34,015 bases of DNA. Source: Nitrospirota bacterium. Its GTDB lineage: Bacteria; Nitrospirota; Nitrospiria; SBBL01; JAADHI01. Shown piece by piece: positions 1 through 7,343 of the stretch. The position numbers and the translations under genes were made by a program. The DNA is taken from contig JAJDBW010000078.1 of assembly GCA_029261155.1 (NCBI GenBank), forward strand, positions 1 to 34,015, written 5' to 3'. The notes under the pieces are model-generated. The model had not been told where the DNA came from. It worked only from the letters and a program-made list of their open reading frames with translations, and did no database searches. Every line of letters begins with the position of its first letter. The stretch's first letter is position 1.

Positions 1-17
1 ACAATCACTGGGCCTGC

Positions 18-178
18 GCTTAAGTTTCAACTGTTGTTGAGGACGAAGTCATTGAGCCGATGTAGACAAAGCGTTCTCAAATTGATGTCTCGGTCTTTTT
101 TGAAGAACCGGAAGACGACTTTTTCAGCAAGCCCTATTTAACTGTACACTTTAATATTGAGATATTAGATCAATGAAA
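18..178 (+). pseudogene. Possible degraded coding remnant at the window edge
   Basis: The third forward frame reads like the end of an acidic protein (VVEDEVIEPM, a stop at 63, then QIDVSVFFEEPEDDFFSKPY and a further 11 residues to a stop near 177). An in-frame TAA at 21 and TAG at 63 interrupt it. The amino-acid composition downstream of the second stop looks protein-like, but no start codon or ribosome site accompanies it. It may be the decayed 3' end of a gene lying left of the window, or chance. I do not recognise a family. Nothing else is visible in positions 1-249. Confidence 0.2.
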
Positions 179-249
179 TGCTATTGAAAGGTTCCATTGG
201 GGGGAAACTCTTAGTATTGTTGAACGCGGGGAGTGAATGTAGTCTATTC

Positions 250-654
250 TCAAAAATCGAAATATTTATTTATCTGTTTTTTTGCAAATGCTTTGAGTAA
301 GCTATTCGCCGCGTTTCTCAATGTCGTTAGGGACGCACCTTCAAACTCCTTTTTTATGATGTCCCAGACTTCTAAGCGGTTGATCGCTTCAATAAATTCG
401 TGCCCAACAGCCGTTAATCGCAAGGGTTTACTTTTCCACACAAACTCCCCGCCGAGTGACACTTCGTATCCCAATTCTCTTTGTTTATCTAAGCATTCAA
501 TGAAATGCTGATCCTCTAATATTTGCATGTGAAAAAGAAACTTATCATCTATCTCTATTCCTTTTTCCATGATATCCGCGACCCAAACAAATGAACGGGA
601 AGATTCTAAAAAAGTATTGAGTATTTTCTTTAAATATTCTTGATCGATCTTCAT
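250..654 (-). CDS. DUF2513-like hypothetical protein
   Basis: This 134-residue cytoplasmic protein has no signal peptide or membrane span. Its layout resembles my memory of the DUF2513 family: an N-terminal helix (MKIDQEYLKKIL), a middle segment with HMQILEDQHFIE, the strand-turn LRLTAVGHEFIEAI near residues 77-90, then a VW-containing helix and GASLTTL. Proteins of that family often sit in mobile or phage-derived regions and have no established biochemical role. The surrounding 700 bases are more AT-rich than the rest of the window, which fits acquisition by transfer. A weak ribosome site (AAGG) lies 4 bases before the ATG. A TTGAAA box 17 bases from TAGCTT upstream could be its promoter. 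Function unknown; the family call is from pattern memory. Confidence 0.6.
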   Translation of the reverse strand: MKIDQEYLKKILNTFLESSRSFVWVADIMEKGIEIDDKFLFHMQILEDQHFIECLDKQRELGYEVSLGGEFVWKSKPLRLTAVGHEFIEAINRLEVWDIIKKEFEGASLTTLRNAANSLLKAFAKKQINKYFDF

Positions 655-742
655 AAAACCTTGAAGTGAACCCTAGCTAGTTTCTAAGCTACACCTTTCG
701 GATATTACTTTCAATTGGCACTCTCAATCAATATTCTAGTGC

Positions 743-1480
743 CTAGTCCTTCTTCTCTTCTCCCTCAAACCCTTCGACCCACATGACTGTTGCCCCGGCT
801 ACGGCGGTTGGCATCGCGATAAAATTCAGGATGGGGATCATGACCAGCAACAAGGTTGCGCTGCCAAAACCGAAGGTCAACAAGCCCTTTTTTTTGAGGC
901 GGGCCCTTTGTTCGGGAAAGAGAATGTCGTGATTGCCCATAGGGTAGTCGGCATATTCCAGGGCCAGCATCCAGGCGCTGAAGAGCATCCAAAGAAGGGG
1001 GGCGACGACGTTGATGACGGGAATGGCGAAAAAGATAAGGAGCGGAAGGCCTCGCGTGAGAAAGTAAACGATTTTTTTAATTTCTGCTGTGAAGATGGGG
1101 CCGAGGTTTTTGAGTACGCTTCCCCAGCTTGCGCCATCGGCCGTCGACCGCCCTTTTAAATGGGACTCGACGGCTTCGGCCAGCAGGCCATTAAAGGGCG
1201 CACCGACGAGATTGCTCAGATGGATAAAGGTAAAAAAAACGAGTATTGAAACCGTGACGGCGAAGAGGGGCCATAGTAGCCATTCGAGCCAGTCCAATGC
1301 AGCAGGTAAAAGCCGTGTGATGAGCGCATCGAACTGTCCGGCCCCGAACCAGATGAGCAGGGAAAAAAGCAGGGTATTGATGAGAAGTGGGACGAACACA
1401 AATTGCCGGATGCCCGGCTGCCGGATGAGTGAAAACCCCCGCAACAAATAAGCCGCCCCAGTAAACGGATTCCCCTTCAC
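743..1480 (-). CDS. cysZ: CysZ-like / EI24-domain membrane protein
   Basis: A 245-residue integral inner-membrane protein of the CysZ/EI24 family, whose Escherichia coli member admits sulfate for cysteine synthesis. The family pattern is visible: an N-terminal F-GAAYLLRGFSLI segment, paired hydrophobic segments around residues 25-45 and 68-90, the cytoplasmic stretch SNLVGAPFNGLLAEAVE, and two further hydrophobic pairs at about 140-170 and 200-230. Length matches the usual 240-255. The start codon is GTG (no nearby ATG gives the conserved N-terminus) and no good ribosome site precedes it. It lies 41 bases after the fumarate hydratase stop on the same strand, so co-transcription is likely. Sulfate transport fits the sat-apr cluster elsewhere in the window, but EI24 proteins are not all sulfate permeases. 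Confidence 0.75.
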   Translation of the reverse strand: MKGNPFTGAAYLLRGFSLIRQPGIRQFVFVPLLINTLLFSLLIWFGAGQFDALITRLLPAALDWLEWLLWPLFAVTVSILVFFTFIHLSNLVGAPFNGLLAEAVESHLKGRSTADGASWGSVLKNLGPIFTAEIKKIVYFLTRGLPLLIFFAIPVINVVAPLLWMLFSAWMLALEYADYPMGNHDILFPEQRARLKKKGLLTFGFGSATLLLVMIPILNFIAMPTAVAGATVMWVEGFEGEEKKD

Positions 1481-1521
1481 CTTAGGAGGCCCAAATGCCC
1501 GCTTCGGGATTTGAGGCGCGG

Positions 1522-3177
1522 CTAGAGGAGGTCGTCGAAGAAGTCATTTCCTTTGTCATCGGTAATGATAAAGGCGGGGAAGTCTTTGACGGTGATCATG
1601 AAGATGGCTTCCATGCCTTGTTCCGGATAGGCGATGGTTTCCATTTGGGTAATGCAATCTCGCCCGAGTATACCGGCGGGGCCGCCGATGGAACCCAAAT
1701 AAAATCCACCGTATTGCTTGCAGGCTTCTTTAACGGCCTTGGAGCGGTTGCCCTTTGCCAACATCACCAAGGATCCGCCACGCGCCTGAAAAGGCGCAAC
1801 ATAGGAATCCATTCGGCCCGCGGTCGTGGGACCGAAGGAACCTGAAGCATAGCCTTCGGGTGTTTTCGCCGGACCCGCGTAATAGATCATATGGTTTTTA
1901 AAATAGTCTGGGAGGTCTTGGCCTTTATCCAACAGTTCTTTTAATTTGGCGTGGGCGATGTCGCGTGCAACGACGATTTTTCCCGACAGCGACAATCGCG
2001 TCGCCACCGGATAGTGCGTCAGGGTTTTCCGGATTTCGTTCATCGGTTTGTTGAGGTCGATTTCGACCACCTCGCTTTTCGCATCGGGACGATTGATCAA
2101 ATAATGCGCAGGGTCGGTTTCAAGCTGTTCTAAAAAGATGCCCTCTTTCGTGATCTTGCCCTTGATGTTGCGATCGGCGCTGCAACTGACGCCGAGGCCG
2201 ATGGGGCAGGAGGCGCCGTGCCGAGGCAGCCGGATCACGCGGGCATCTAAACAAAAATATTTTCCGCCAAATTGTGCGCCGATGCCGAGGCTTCCGGAAA
2301 TCTTCATTAATTCGGTTTCCACTTCTAGGTCCCGGAATGCGTGGCCTAAGTCCGAACCTTGGGTCGGCAGATGATCGAGATAGCCCGCTGAGGCAAGCTT
2401 GACGGTTTTTAAGGTCATCTCCGCCGAGGTACCACCAATCACAAAGGCCAGGTGATAAGGCGGGCAGGCCGAAGTTCCCAAGGTAAGCATCTTTTCTTTC
2501 ATAAATTCCAGCAAGGACTTGGGGTTCAGCACGGCCTTGCTTTCTTGATAAAGAAAGGTTTTATTGGCTGAGCCGCCGCCTTTGGCAAGAAAAAGGAAAT
2601 GGTAGCTATCGCCTTCCGTTGCATATACTTCGATCTGTGCTGGAAGGTTGCTGCCCGTGTTTTTTTCTTCGTACATGCTCAGTGGAGCATTTTGGCTGTA
2701 GCGGAGGTTGTCTTTGAGGTAGGCCTGATAAATGCCCTCGGAAAGCGCCGCCTCGTCCGAGCCGCTCGTCCAGACTTGCTGGCCTTTTTTGCCCATGACG
2801 ATGGCCGTGCCGGTGTCTTGGCACATGGGAAAAATGCCTTCGGCGGCGATGACGGCATTTTTAAGTAATTGCGTGGCGACAAAGCGATCGTTTTTAGAGC
2901 TTTCTGGGTCGTCCAGTATTTCCGAGAGCAATGTTAAATGCGAGGGCCGCAAAAGGTGAGAGACGTCGATAAAGGCCTGCTCGGCCAGCTGGCTGAGGCC
3001 TTCGGCTTCGACCACAAGCACTTCTTTTCCCTGGAAGGAATTTACCGAGACGTAATCGGGGCTCAGTAGGCGATAATTCGTGGTATCGTCTCGCAGGGGA
3101 AACATTTCTTGATAGTGCTTGTCCCTCACGCCCTTATTCTCCTCTTTCAATCCGCGATTGCTTTTTTGCTGAGCCAT
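1522..3177 (-). CDS. fumA: Class I fumarate hydratase (FumA/FumB type)
   Basis: A 551-residue [4Fe-4S] fumarase that interconverts fumarate and (S)-malate in the citric acid cycle. It follows E. coli FumA almost end to end: MLRP-like HLLRPSH, the cluster cysteine motif [30 protein letters not shown], the second cysteine in [20 protein letters not shown], the third in [19 protein letters not shown], and the C-terminal beta domain with [19 protein letters not shown] and [10 protein letters not shown]. The alpha and beta parts are fused in one chain, as in enterobacteria. The reading frame stays open another 40 codons upstream, but the ATG at 3177 (MAQQKSN) is preferred because the upstream segment is not family-like. 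No Shine-Dalgarno sequence precedes it, and a TACAAT box ends 9 bases upstream, so the mRNA may be nearly leaderless. The oxygen-labile cluster ties this enzyme to the isc genes. Confidence 0.95.
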   Translation of the reverse strand: MAQQKSNRGLKEENKGVRDKHYQEMFPLRDDTTNYRLLSPDYVSVNSFQGKEVLVVEAEGLSQLAEQAFIDVSHLLRPSHLTLLSEILDDPESSKNDRFVATQLLKNAVIAAEGIFPMCQDTGTAIVMGKKGQQVWTSGSDEAALSEGIYQAYLKDNLRYSQNAPLSMYEEKNTGSNLPAQIEVYATEGDSYHFLFLAKGGGSANKTFLYQESKAVLNPKSLLEFMKEKMLTLGTSACPPYHLAFVIGGTSAEMTLKTVKLASAGYLDHLPTQGSDLGHAFRDLEVETELMKISGSLGIGAQFGGKYFCLDARVIRLPRHGASCPIGLGVSCSADRNIKGKITKEGIFLEQLETDPAHYLINRPDAKSEVVEIDLNKPMNEIRKTLTHYPVATRLSLSGKIVVARDIAHAKLKELLDKGQDLPDYFKNHMIYYAGPAKTPEGYASGSFGPTTAGRMDSYVAPFQARGGSLVMLAKGNRSKAVKEACKQYGGFYLGSIGGPAGILGRDCITQMETIAYPEQGMEAIFMITVKDFPAFIITDDKGNDFFDDLL

Positions 3178-3186
3178 GGTTCGCCG

Positions 3187-3215
3187 ATTGTAGCAGAAAA
3201 GGTAGACGAGATCGA
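3187..3215 (-). promoter_or_regulatory. Candidate fumarase promoter giving a near-leaderless mRNA
   Basis: On the minus strand TACAAT (3192 to 3187) makes a good -10 box. The -35 position 17 bases upstream (3215-3210) reads TCGATC, a weak match. Transcription would begin about 7 bases downstream, only a few bases before the ATG at 3177, and no ribosome-binding site is present there. The -10 element is visible; use of the promoter is inferred. Confidence 0.35.
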
Positions 3216-3246
3216 CCGCTTCTCGCTTTTTCAAAAGCCGGATCGC

Positions 3247-3275
3247 TTGATTTGCCGCAACGCAGTGTCTATAAT
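3247..3275 (+). promoter_or_regulatory. Sigma-70-type promoter for the 94-residue protein gene
   Basis: TTGATT (3247-3252) and TATAAT (3270-3275) are separated by exactly 17 bases. Transcription would start near 3282, leaving a leader of about 36 bases that contains the ribosome site AGGAGGGG before the ATG at 3318. It lies back to back with the fumarase start region, so the two promoters could be coordinated. Confidence 0.65.
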
Positions 3276-3317
3276 CCACGGGATTAAACCAGAACAAGAC
3301 GTAGGAGGGGAAGAGGG

Positions 3318-3602
3318 ATGGTTTTTGAAGTGCATCAAATTGAGGGCTTCGATATCGATAAACGAATGTTTAGCCGTGACGTCAAGATCGACGTCGACGA
3401 AAACGGTTATTCGGGTCGTTTTCTCTACGAAGGTGCAACGATCCAATCGCACGAACACCCGACGGTTCAAGAAGTGATTGCAGATATTGTCCGGCGCCTT
3501 CATAAAAAAGGATTTACGGAACTACGCACGCGGATCAACTTTCGTGAAGATCGTTATCTTGCCGAACGTGAACCTTGGATCGACTACCCTAACGCAGCCT
3601 GA
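3318..3602 (+). CDS. Hypothetical protein, 94 residues
   Basis: A small soluble protein that I do not recognise. It starts [21 protein letters not shown], continues with alternating polar and hydrophobic residues suggesting a beta-hairpin ([19 protein letters not shown]), then a helix ([18 protein letters not shown]), and ends with a charged stretch containing [13 protein letters not shown] and EPWIDYP. There is no signal peptide, membrane span or cysteine. The consensus promoter and strong ribosome site AGGAGGGG before the ATG make it a convincing gene despite its size. It is transcribed divergently from fumarate hydratase and is followed by the TPR gene 101 bases downstream. The tail looks like a conserved signature, but no function can be given. 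Confidence 0.75.
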   Translation: MVFEVHQIEGFDIDKRMFSRDVKIDVDENGYSGRFLYEGATIQSHEHPTVQEVIADIVRRLHKKGFTELRTRINFREDRYLAEREPWIDYPNAA

Positions 3603-3703
3603 TTGCATGGGGTCTCCGCCTATCAAACCTAAACCGCGTACCTTCTTCCCTGATCCTGCGCTTTCTTATCCGTTTTGCTTCACCTTAAAGGGCGTTTTGC
3701 CCC

Positions 3704-4912
3704 ATGTCCTTTCCTAGGCCTAGGTTTTTGAAACCCATTTTAATTCTCCGCGTTAGCGTCCTTTGGTTTTTTCTCATCTCGCCTTACTTTATCCATTTCC
3801 AAGCGAGGACGTTTGCGGCCCTAAATCAAGATGTTCCTGAGGAAGGCGCGCTGCTCAAGCAGCTTAAAATCGGAACATTGAAACGAAACCTTCGGCAGAT
3901 CCCGATCGGCGAACAGGCCAGTGCGTCCGCGCGGGCATTGGCCGCGCACTACAATGAAAATCGCTTTCGTGCCGTAGTCGCTGGCTTTGAATCCCTCTCC
4001 GAGAAAGAAAAGTCGGTCCCACTTTTATTGATCTACGGCAACGCCTTCTTTTTTATTGGGCAAAACGAAGCGGCAGTCGGCGCATATCAGACGGCTTTTA
4101 GACACGCCGCCACGCCCGATGAAAAAGCGGGTGCGATGGCCAACTTTGGCTGGCTTTTATTCGTTAATGGAAATAATCAAGCCGCACAGGCTTGGCTTGA
4201 ACGGGCGCTTAAGATTGATCGATCTCAGGCCCATTATGAGGCCCAGGGGACGGTTCTCTCCCTGCTCGGTAATCTTTATTTCCAACTGGGCGATCCCACG
4301 AAAGGTGCTGCGGCGCATATCGAGGCCTTGGAAATTGCCGAAACGCTTCCTATTCCTTGGCTGCAAGCCCGCCAATTGGAAACCCTGGGTCGCTTATATG
4401 CCCTGGACGGCACCTTACATCTCGCCGAGGAACATTTTCAAAAAGCACTGAATGTGTATCGAACGCTGGAGAATCCCTTGGGCGAAGCGGCTGCCCTTGC
4501 GGGCCTGGCCTCAGTTGAACAAGAACGAGGGGCTTTCGATTTGGCCATGGCGCATCAACACGACGCGCTTTTTATCTATCGCGGTTTGCGGGATAAGGAG
4601 AACGAGACCCAGGCCTTGGTTCGATTAAGCCTGATTTACCGCGACCAAGGCGATTTTGACTCCGCACTTGATTTGGGTCAACGGCTCTTGTCGATGCAAA
4701 AAGAAGCGGAAAATTTAAATGGAATGGCCGAGATGGAAGGAACCCTCGGAACGATCTACGAGAAAAAGGGTGATCTGGCCACGGCCGTTCGGCACTGGGA
4801 AAGTGCCCTGCGGCTATTTCAAGAGGCCGGATTGGCGCAGCAAATCCATATTGTCGAGTTGCGTATACAAACTTTACAAGATCGCCTGGTAGGAGAAGCT
4901 GAGCTGCCCTGA
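3704..4912 (+). CDS. Exported tetratricopeptide-repeat protein
   Basis: A 402-residue protein with an arginine/lysine-rich start and a hydrophobic stretch (ILILRVSVLWFFLISPYFI, residues about 12-30), which acts as a signal peptide or N-terminal anchor, so the rest is probably periplasmic. From about residue 95 to 390 it consists of helical TPR units; typical hallmarks are LLIYGNAFFFIGQNEAAVGAY, LSLLGNLYFQLGDPTKGAAAH, LETLGRLYALDGTLHLAEEHF, LVRLSLIYRDQGDFDSALDL and LGTIYEKKGDLATAVRHWE. TPR arrays act as protein-docking scaffolds; the partner cannot be deduced. The start is uncertain because GGGC/GCCC, a short inverted repeat, sits just before the ATG and the only ribosome-site-like sequence (AAAGGG) is far away. 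An 8-base inverted repeat (AGCTGAGC/GCTCAGCT) brackets its stop codon. Confidence 0.85.
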   Translation: MSFPRPRFLKPILILRVSVLWFFLISPYFIHFQARTFAALNQDVPEEGALLKQLKIGTLKRNLRQIPIGEQASASARALAAHYNENRFRAVVAGFESLSEKEKSVPLLLIYGNAFFFIGQNEAAVGAYQTAFRHAATPDEKAGAMANFGWLLFVNGNNQAAQAWLERALKIDRSQAHYEAQGTVLSLLGNLYFQLGDPTKGAAAHIEALEIAETLPIPWLQARQLETLGRLYALDGTLHLAEEHFQKALNVYRTLENPLGEAAALAGLASVEQERGAFDLAMAHQHDALFIYRGLRDKENETQALVRLSLIYRDQGDFDSALDLGQRLLSMQKEAENLNGMAEMEGTLGTIYEKKGDLATAVRHWESALRLFQEAGLAQQIHIVELRIQTLQDRLVGEAELP

Positions 4913-4924
4913 AGCGGCTCAGCT
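4897..4924 (+). terminator. Stem-loop spanning the TPR gene stop codon
   Basis: AGCTGAGC (4897-4904) pairs perfectly with GCTCAGCT (4917-4924) across a 12-base loop that contains the stop codon TGA (4910-4912). There is no U-tract behind it, so it is not a standard intrinsic terminator. It may protect the mRNA end or slow transcription. The structure is visible; the role is inferred. Confidence 0.35.
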
Positions 4925-4973
4925 GTATTCAGAAATCGACCATAAAGCCCGCTGTCTTGGCCTGCTGGAGCAG

Positions 4974-5001
4974 TTGACATCGAAGCTGCCTTGCGTATAG
5001 A
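4974..5001 (+). promoter_or_regulatory. Sigma-70-type promoter for the 37-residue peptide gene
   Basis: TTGACA (4974-4979, a perfect -35) and TATAGA (4996-5001) are 16 bases apart. Transcription would begin near 5008, about 24 bases before the ATG at 5032, with the ribosome-site-like AGTGAAGG between them. Confidence 0.6.
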
Positions 5002-5031
5002 GTCAAGTACGTCAATAGATGTGAGTGAAGG

Positions 5032-5145
5032 ATGAAAAAATATTTAAAAACCCTGCTTTTAGTTGCCGCGCTACTCCTCGTTGGTTTTATCATATTTCAA
5101 TTGGTTATTGTCATTTCCCCAACCACCGATATTTTTGCCGGTTAG
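5032..5145 (+). CDS. Small single-span membrane peptide, 37 residues
   Basis: This short gene encodes a basic start (MKKYLKT) followed by one long hydrophobic segment (about residues 8-29, LLLVAALLLVGFIIFQLVIV) and a short polar tail, SPTTDIFAG. It would sit as a single helix in the inner membrane, probably with the lysine-rich end in the cytoplasm. It has its own consensus promoter and a purine-rich ribosome site, so it looks expressed rather than accidental. It lies between the TPR gene and the LPP20-like lipoprotein gene on the same strand. I do not recognise a family. Alternatives are a cleaved signal-peptide remnant of a decayed gene, or a small regulator of a membrane complex. Confidence 0.55.
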   Translation: MKKYLKTLLLVAALLLVGFIIFQLVIVISPTTDIFAG

Positions 5146-5189
5146 CCGATAAGACGATTATCCATCGTCCGTTCCAATCAGAAAGTCAT

Positions 5190-5218
5190 TTGATCCCTTC
5201 GCGTCTGCGGCATATAAT
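5190..5218 (+). promoter_or_regulatory. Sigma-70-type promoter for the LPP20-like lipoprotein gene
   Basis: TTGATC (5190-5195) and a perfect TATAAT (5213-5218) are spaced by 17 bases. The predicted start near 5225 gives a leader of about 29 bases that includes AAGGAGGG immediately before the lipoprotein ATG. Confidence 0.7.
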
Positions 5219-5253
5219 GCTGCATGCGGGTTTGCGATGAATAAGGAGGGCCG

Positions 5254-5826
5254 ATGGATATGAGGACGTTCTTAATAAAAGGCATTGCCACTACAGCGAT
5301 TATGATGTCGATCGTCGCGTGTGCCGGAAAAAATTTAGAACAAAAAAAAGAGGGCCCGGACTGGATCAAAAGAGGAACAGGTGCCTTTTTAGATAAGCAC
5401 CAACAAGCCTTTTATGGCATCGGCGCGATCAAGGGTATCGAAAACAGGCCCCTTGGCCGAATGGCAGCAGATAACCGCGCACGCGCCGAGATCGCCGAAG
5501 GCTTCGAAAGATATTCCGCTGTTTTGATGGCGGACTATTCCCTATCGTCCTCGGCCACCAATTTCAGCCAAAAGGGCGAGGTAGAGCAAATCGAGAAAAG
5601 CCTCAGGGTTTTGTCTCTTGACACACTCTCTGGCATTGTGATTATCGATCATTGGATCGATCCTTCCACTGGCGTTTTCTATACCCTGGCCCGTTTGGAC
5701 CTGAAGTACTTCAAAGACAAAATTGAAAATGCGCAAGATTTAAATCCCAATTTGAGAGTCTTTGTTCGAGAACATGCGGATGAGTCTTTCGGAAAATTCA
5801 GCGCAAAAGAAAATGAAAGGTCTTAA
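5254..5826 (+). CDS. LPP20-family lipoprotein
   Basis: A 190-residue exported lipoprotein. The N-terminus has a hydrophobic signal ending in a lipobox, SIVAC, with the lipidated cysteine at residue 23. The mature part carries the features I associate with LPP20-like proteins: FYGIGAIKGIENRPLGRMAADNRARAEIAEGFERYSAVLMADY, then VEQIEKSLRVLSLDTLSGIVIIDHWIDPSTGVFYTLARLDL, which in that family reads as 'adjusted residues - trp - typical aromatic - ALARLDL'. The residue after the cysteine is alanine, favouring sorting to the outer membrane if Lol rules apply. Two ATG codons (5254 and 5260) are possible; AAGGAGGG suits the first. Function in the family is poorly defined (envelope or flagellum-associated lipoproteins in some bacteria); here no flagellar genes are nearby. 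Confidence 0.8.
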   Translation: MDMRTFLIKGIATTAIMMSIVACAGKNLEQKKEGPDWIKRGTGAFLDKHQQAFYGIGAIKGIENRPLGRMAADNRARAEIAEGFERYSAVLMADYSLSSSATNFSQKGEVEQIEKSLRVLSLDTLSGIVIIDHWIDPSTGVFYTLARLDLKYFKDKIENAQDLNPNLRVFVREHADESFGKFSAKENERS

Positions 5827-5885
5827 AGGACGAGTGCCTTGGGTGAAGAAAGGGACGGGTTTGAGAATAAAAGGAAGGGCGTTTT

Positions 5886-7121
5886 TTATGAGCCGGATTC
5901 GGCTTGGAGCTGTTTGATCGCTTTTTTGATTTCGGCCTCGGCCAAGGGCGTGACCGCCTCCCAGGTAACTTCCTCGACGATGTTTGCGACCATTTCTTTA
6001 GAAATGGAGGCCTTGACCAAGTCGGGTAAGAGGTCTTTTAGGATCTTTTCTGTAGAGGCGAGAACGGCCTTCATTATTTTATCATCCAATGCTGCGCCGT
6101 TTTCCCTTGCCCGTTCTGGCTGCTCTGCCTGCTCTGATTGATGCGCAAGCCCATTGTGTTCTGGTTCTGGATGGTGCGTTTCTTCAAAAGACCCTGATTG
6201 AACCTCTTCCTCTTCTTCGACGAAGGTACTGGGTATGGCCTCGGAAGCGATTGGCGGCAGAATGGTTTGTTCATCCAAAGATGGATGTGCTTCTGGGGAA
6301 AAGGATTGTTCCGGTTGAGAGAAAGGATCTTCCTCATTAAAAGGGAAGGAAAAGGGATCCCCTTCTGTTTTCGACGCGAGGACATCGGATTCCGCTTTAG
6401 ATTCGGAAAATTCGTTTTGATCTTCAAAAGGAGAGGCCTGAAGCGCCTCCAGTCCTTCAGAATCGGAGGGAACCGAGAGCACAGTTTGGTCGTCTTCCAA
6501 ACTGTCTGATTCAAGGGGATTCTGTTCAGCGCCTTTATTTTCGTCTTGAAAAAAATCGTCTGCAGAAGTTGGCGCAAAGACGGTTTGTTCGTCGTCTTCG
6601 GCTTCGACCGCTGAAGCTTGAACTTCGTTTTCCGTAGACCAGCCGAGCATTTCGGATATCGTTTTGGACTCATCTTCCGAGCTTGTAAAATGCTGGCTTA
6701 AATCGGATTCATCCGGATTCGACACCTCGTGTGATAAATCGAAAGCGGCGTCTGCGGATGATGTGAGTTTCTTGATTCCCTTAATCAATTCTTCAGTGTC
6801 GATGGGTTTTTTGAAAAAGGTTTCGGCGCCTATCGATTGCAAATAAACCGGATCGTGTGTCTCGGTCGAATTGACCAGTAAAATGATTGGAATATCAGCC
6901 AGTTGTTCTCTTTTTTTTGTTTTCTGTATAAAAGTGGCAATGTCTAATCCTTCCAACTTATAATCGGCGAGGATTACATCGGGCGGGTTCTTGATGGCAA
7001 TATCGAGTGCGGAAAGACCGTTATCCGTTGTGGTTACCTCGATCCCCTGCTTATTGAGGGTCAGTTCAATCAGTTTTTGAACGGCTAGGTTCTCGTCGGC
7101 CAATAATACACGAACCGGCAT
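5886..7121 (-). CDS. Response regulator with long acidic linker and helical tail
   Basis: A 411-residue protein. Residues 1-120 form a CheY-like receiver: acidic pair D9/E10, phosphoacceptor D53 in DVILADYKL, S85/T86 after strand 4 and the K105-P106 switch lysine. Residues 121-330 are a low-complexity acidic linker rich in E, D, S, Q, P, with a recurring hexapeptide DEQTVF (177), DDQTVL (210) and DEQTIL (283). Residues 345-411 form a helical tail with VEEVTWEAVTPLAEAEIKKAIKQL. No DNA-binding or enzymatic output domain is present, so output is presumably by protein contact. The ATG at 7121 is chosen over the upstream TTG because TTGGAG forms its ribosome site. No kinase gene is adjacent. It is transcribed divergently from the Rrf2 gene. 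Confidence 0.8.
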   Translation of the reverse strand: MPVRVLLADENLAVQKLIELTLNKQGIEVTTTDNGLSALDIAIKNPPDVILADYKLEGLDIATFIQKTKKREQLADIPIILLVNSTETHDPVYLQSIGAETFFKKPIDTEELIKGIKKLTSSADAAFDLSHEVSNPDESDLSQHFTSSEDESKTISEMLGWSTENEVQASAVEAEDDEQTVFAPTSADDFFQDENKGAEQNPLESDSLEDDQTVLSVPSDSEGLEALQASPFEDQNEFSESKAESDVLASKTEGDPFSFPFNEEDPFSQPEQSFSPEAHPSLDEQTILPPIASEAIPSTFVEEEEEVQSGSFEETHHPEPEHNGLAHQSEQAEQPERARENGAALDDKIMKAVLASTEKILKDLLPDLVKASISKEMVANIVEEVTWEAVTPLAEAEIKKAIKQLQAESGS

Positions 7122-7186
7122 TTTCTTGAACTCCAAGCGGATATTTTAAAGACAGTATGACTACAAAAAAGGTCGAATAAACCGTA

Positions 7187-7209
7187 TCATAGGAAAGAAA
7201 TGTTGTCAA
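7187..7209 (-). promoter_or_regulatory. Candidate promoter of the response regulator gene
   Basis: On the minus strand a perfect TTGACA (7209-7204) is followed after 17 bases by TACGGT, a weak -10. The combination is only moderately convincing. Its -35 lies about 70 bases from that of the divergent Rrf2 gene. Confidence 0.3.
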
Positions 7210-7278
7210 GAAATAGCCTGTTCATGTGGGATGAAGCGTGTGGATGGCGTGATGCTTCATGCTGAACGAAGAATCGCC

Positions 7279-7307
7279 TTGACATCGACTTGGCTATGGA
7301 TTATAAA
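7279..7307 (+). promoter_or_regulatory. Strong sigma-70-type promoter of the Rrf2-apr-sat cluster
   Basis: A perfect TTGACA (7279-7284) and TATAAA (7302-7307) are exactly 17 bases apart. The expected start point near 7314 lies inside the dyad at 7310-7343, which puts a repressor bound there in position to block transcription. Confidence 0.75.
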
Positions 7308-7309
7308 TG

Positions 7310-7343
7310 ATACTACTTTAATCCTATCGGAATAGTAAAGTAT
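7310..7343 (+). promoter_or_regulatory. Imperfect dyad, candidate Rrf2 operator
   Basis: The two halves ATACTACTTTAATCCTA and TCGGAATAGTAAAGTAT are complementary at 11 of 17 positions, including the outer ATACT/AGTAT and the inner TCC/GGA. Rrf2-family proteins bind such AT-rich dyads of about 25-30 bases with inner CC/GG. It covers the predicted transcription start and ends one base before the regulator ATG, so autoregulation is the simple reading. Binding is inferred. Confidence 0.45.

Noticed and set aside
1495-1845. Plus-strand frame of 116 residues with a good ribosome site (TTAGGAGG)
   Set aside because: It lies wholly or nearly antisense to the 3' end of fumarate hydratase and has the composition of a shadow frame; the ribosome-site match is probably chance.
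1522-3297. Longer fumarase start 40 codons upstream
   Set aside because: The extra residues do not resemble class I fumarases and would overlap the divergent promoter at 3247-3275.
5886-6673. Alternative frames in the acidic linker of the response regulator (199 and 103 residues)
   Set aside because: They arise from the low-complexity E/D/S/P codons of the linker and lack start signals.
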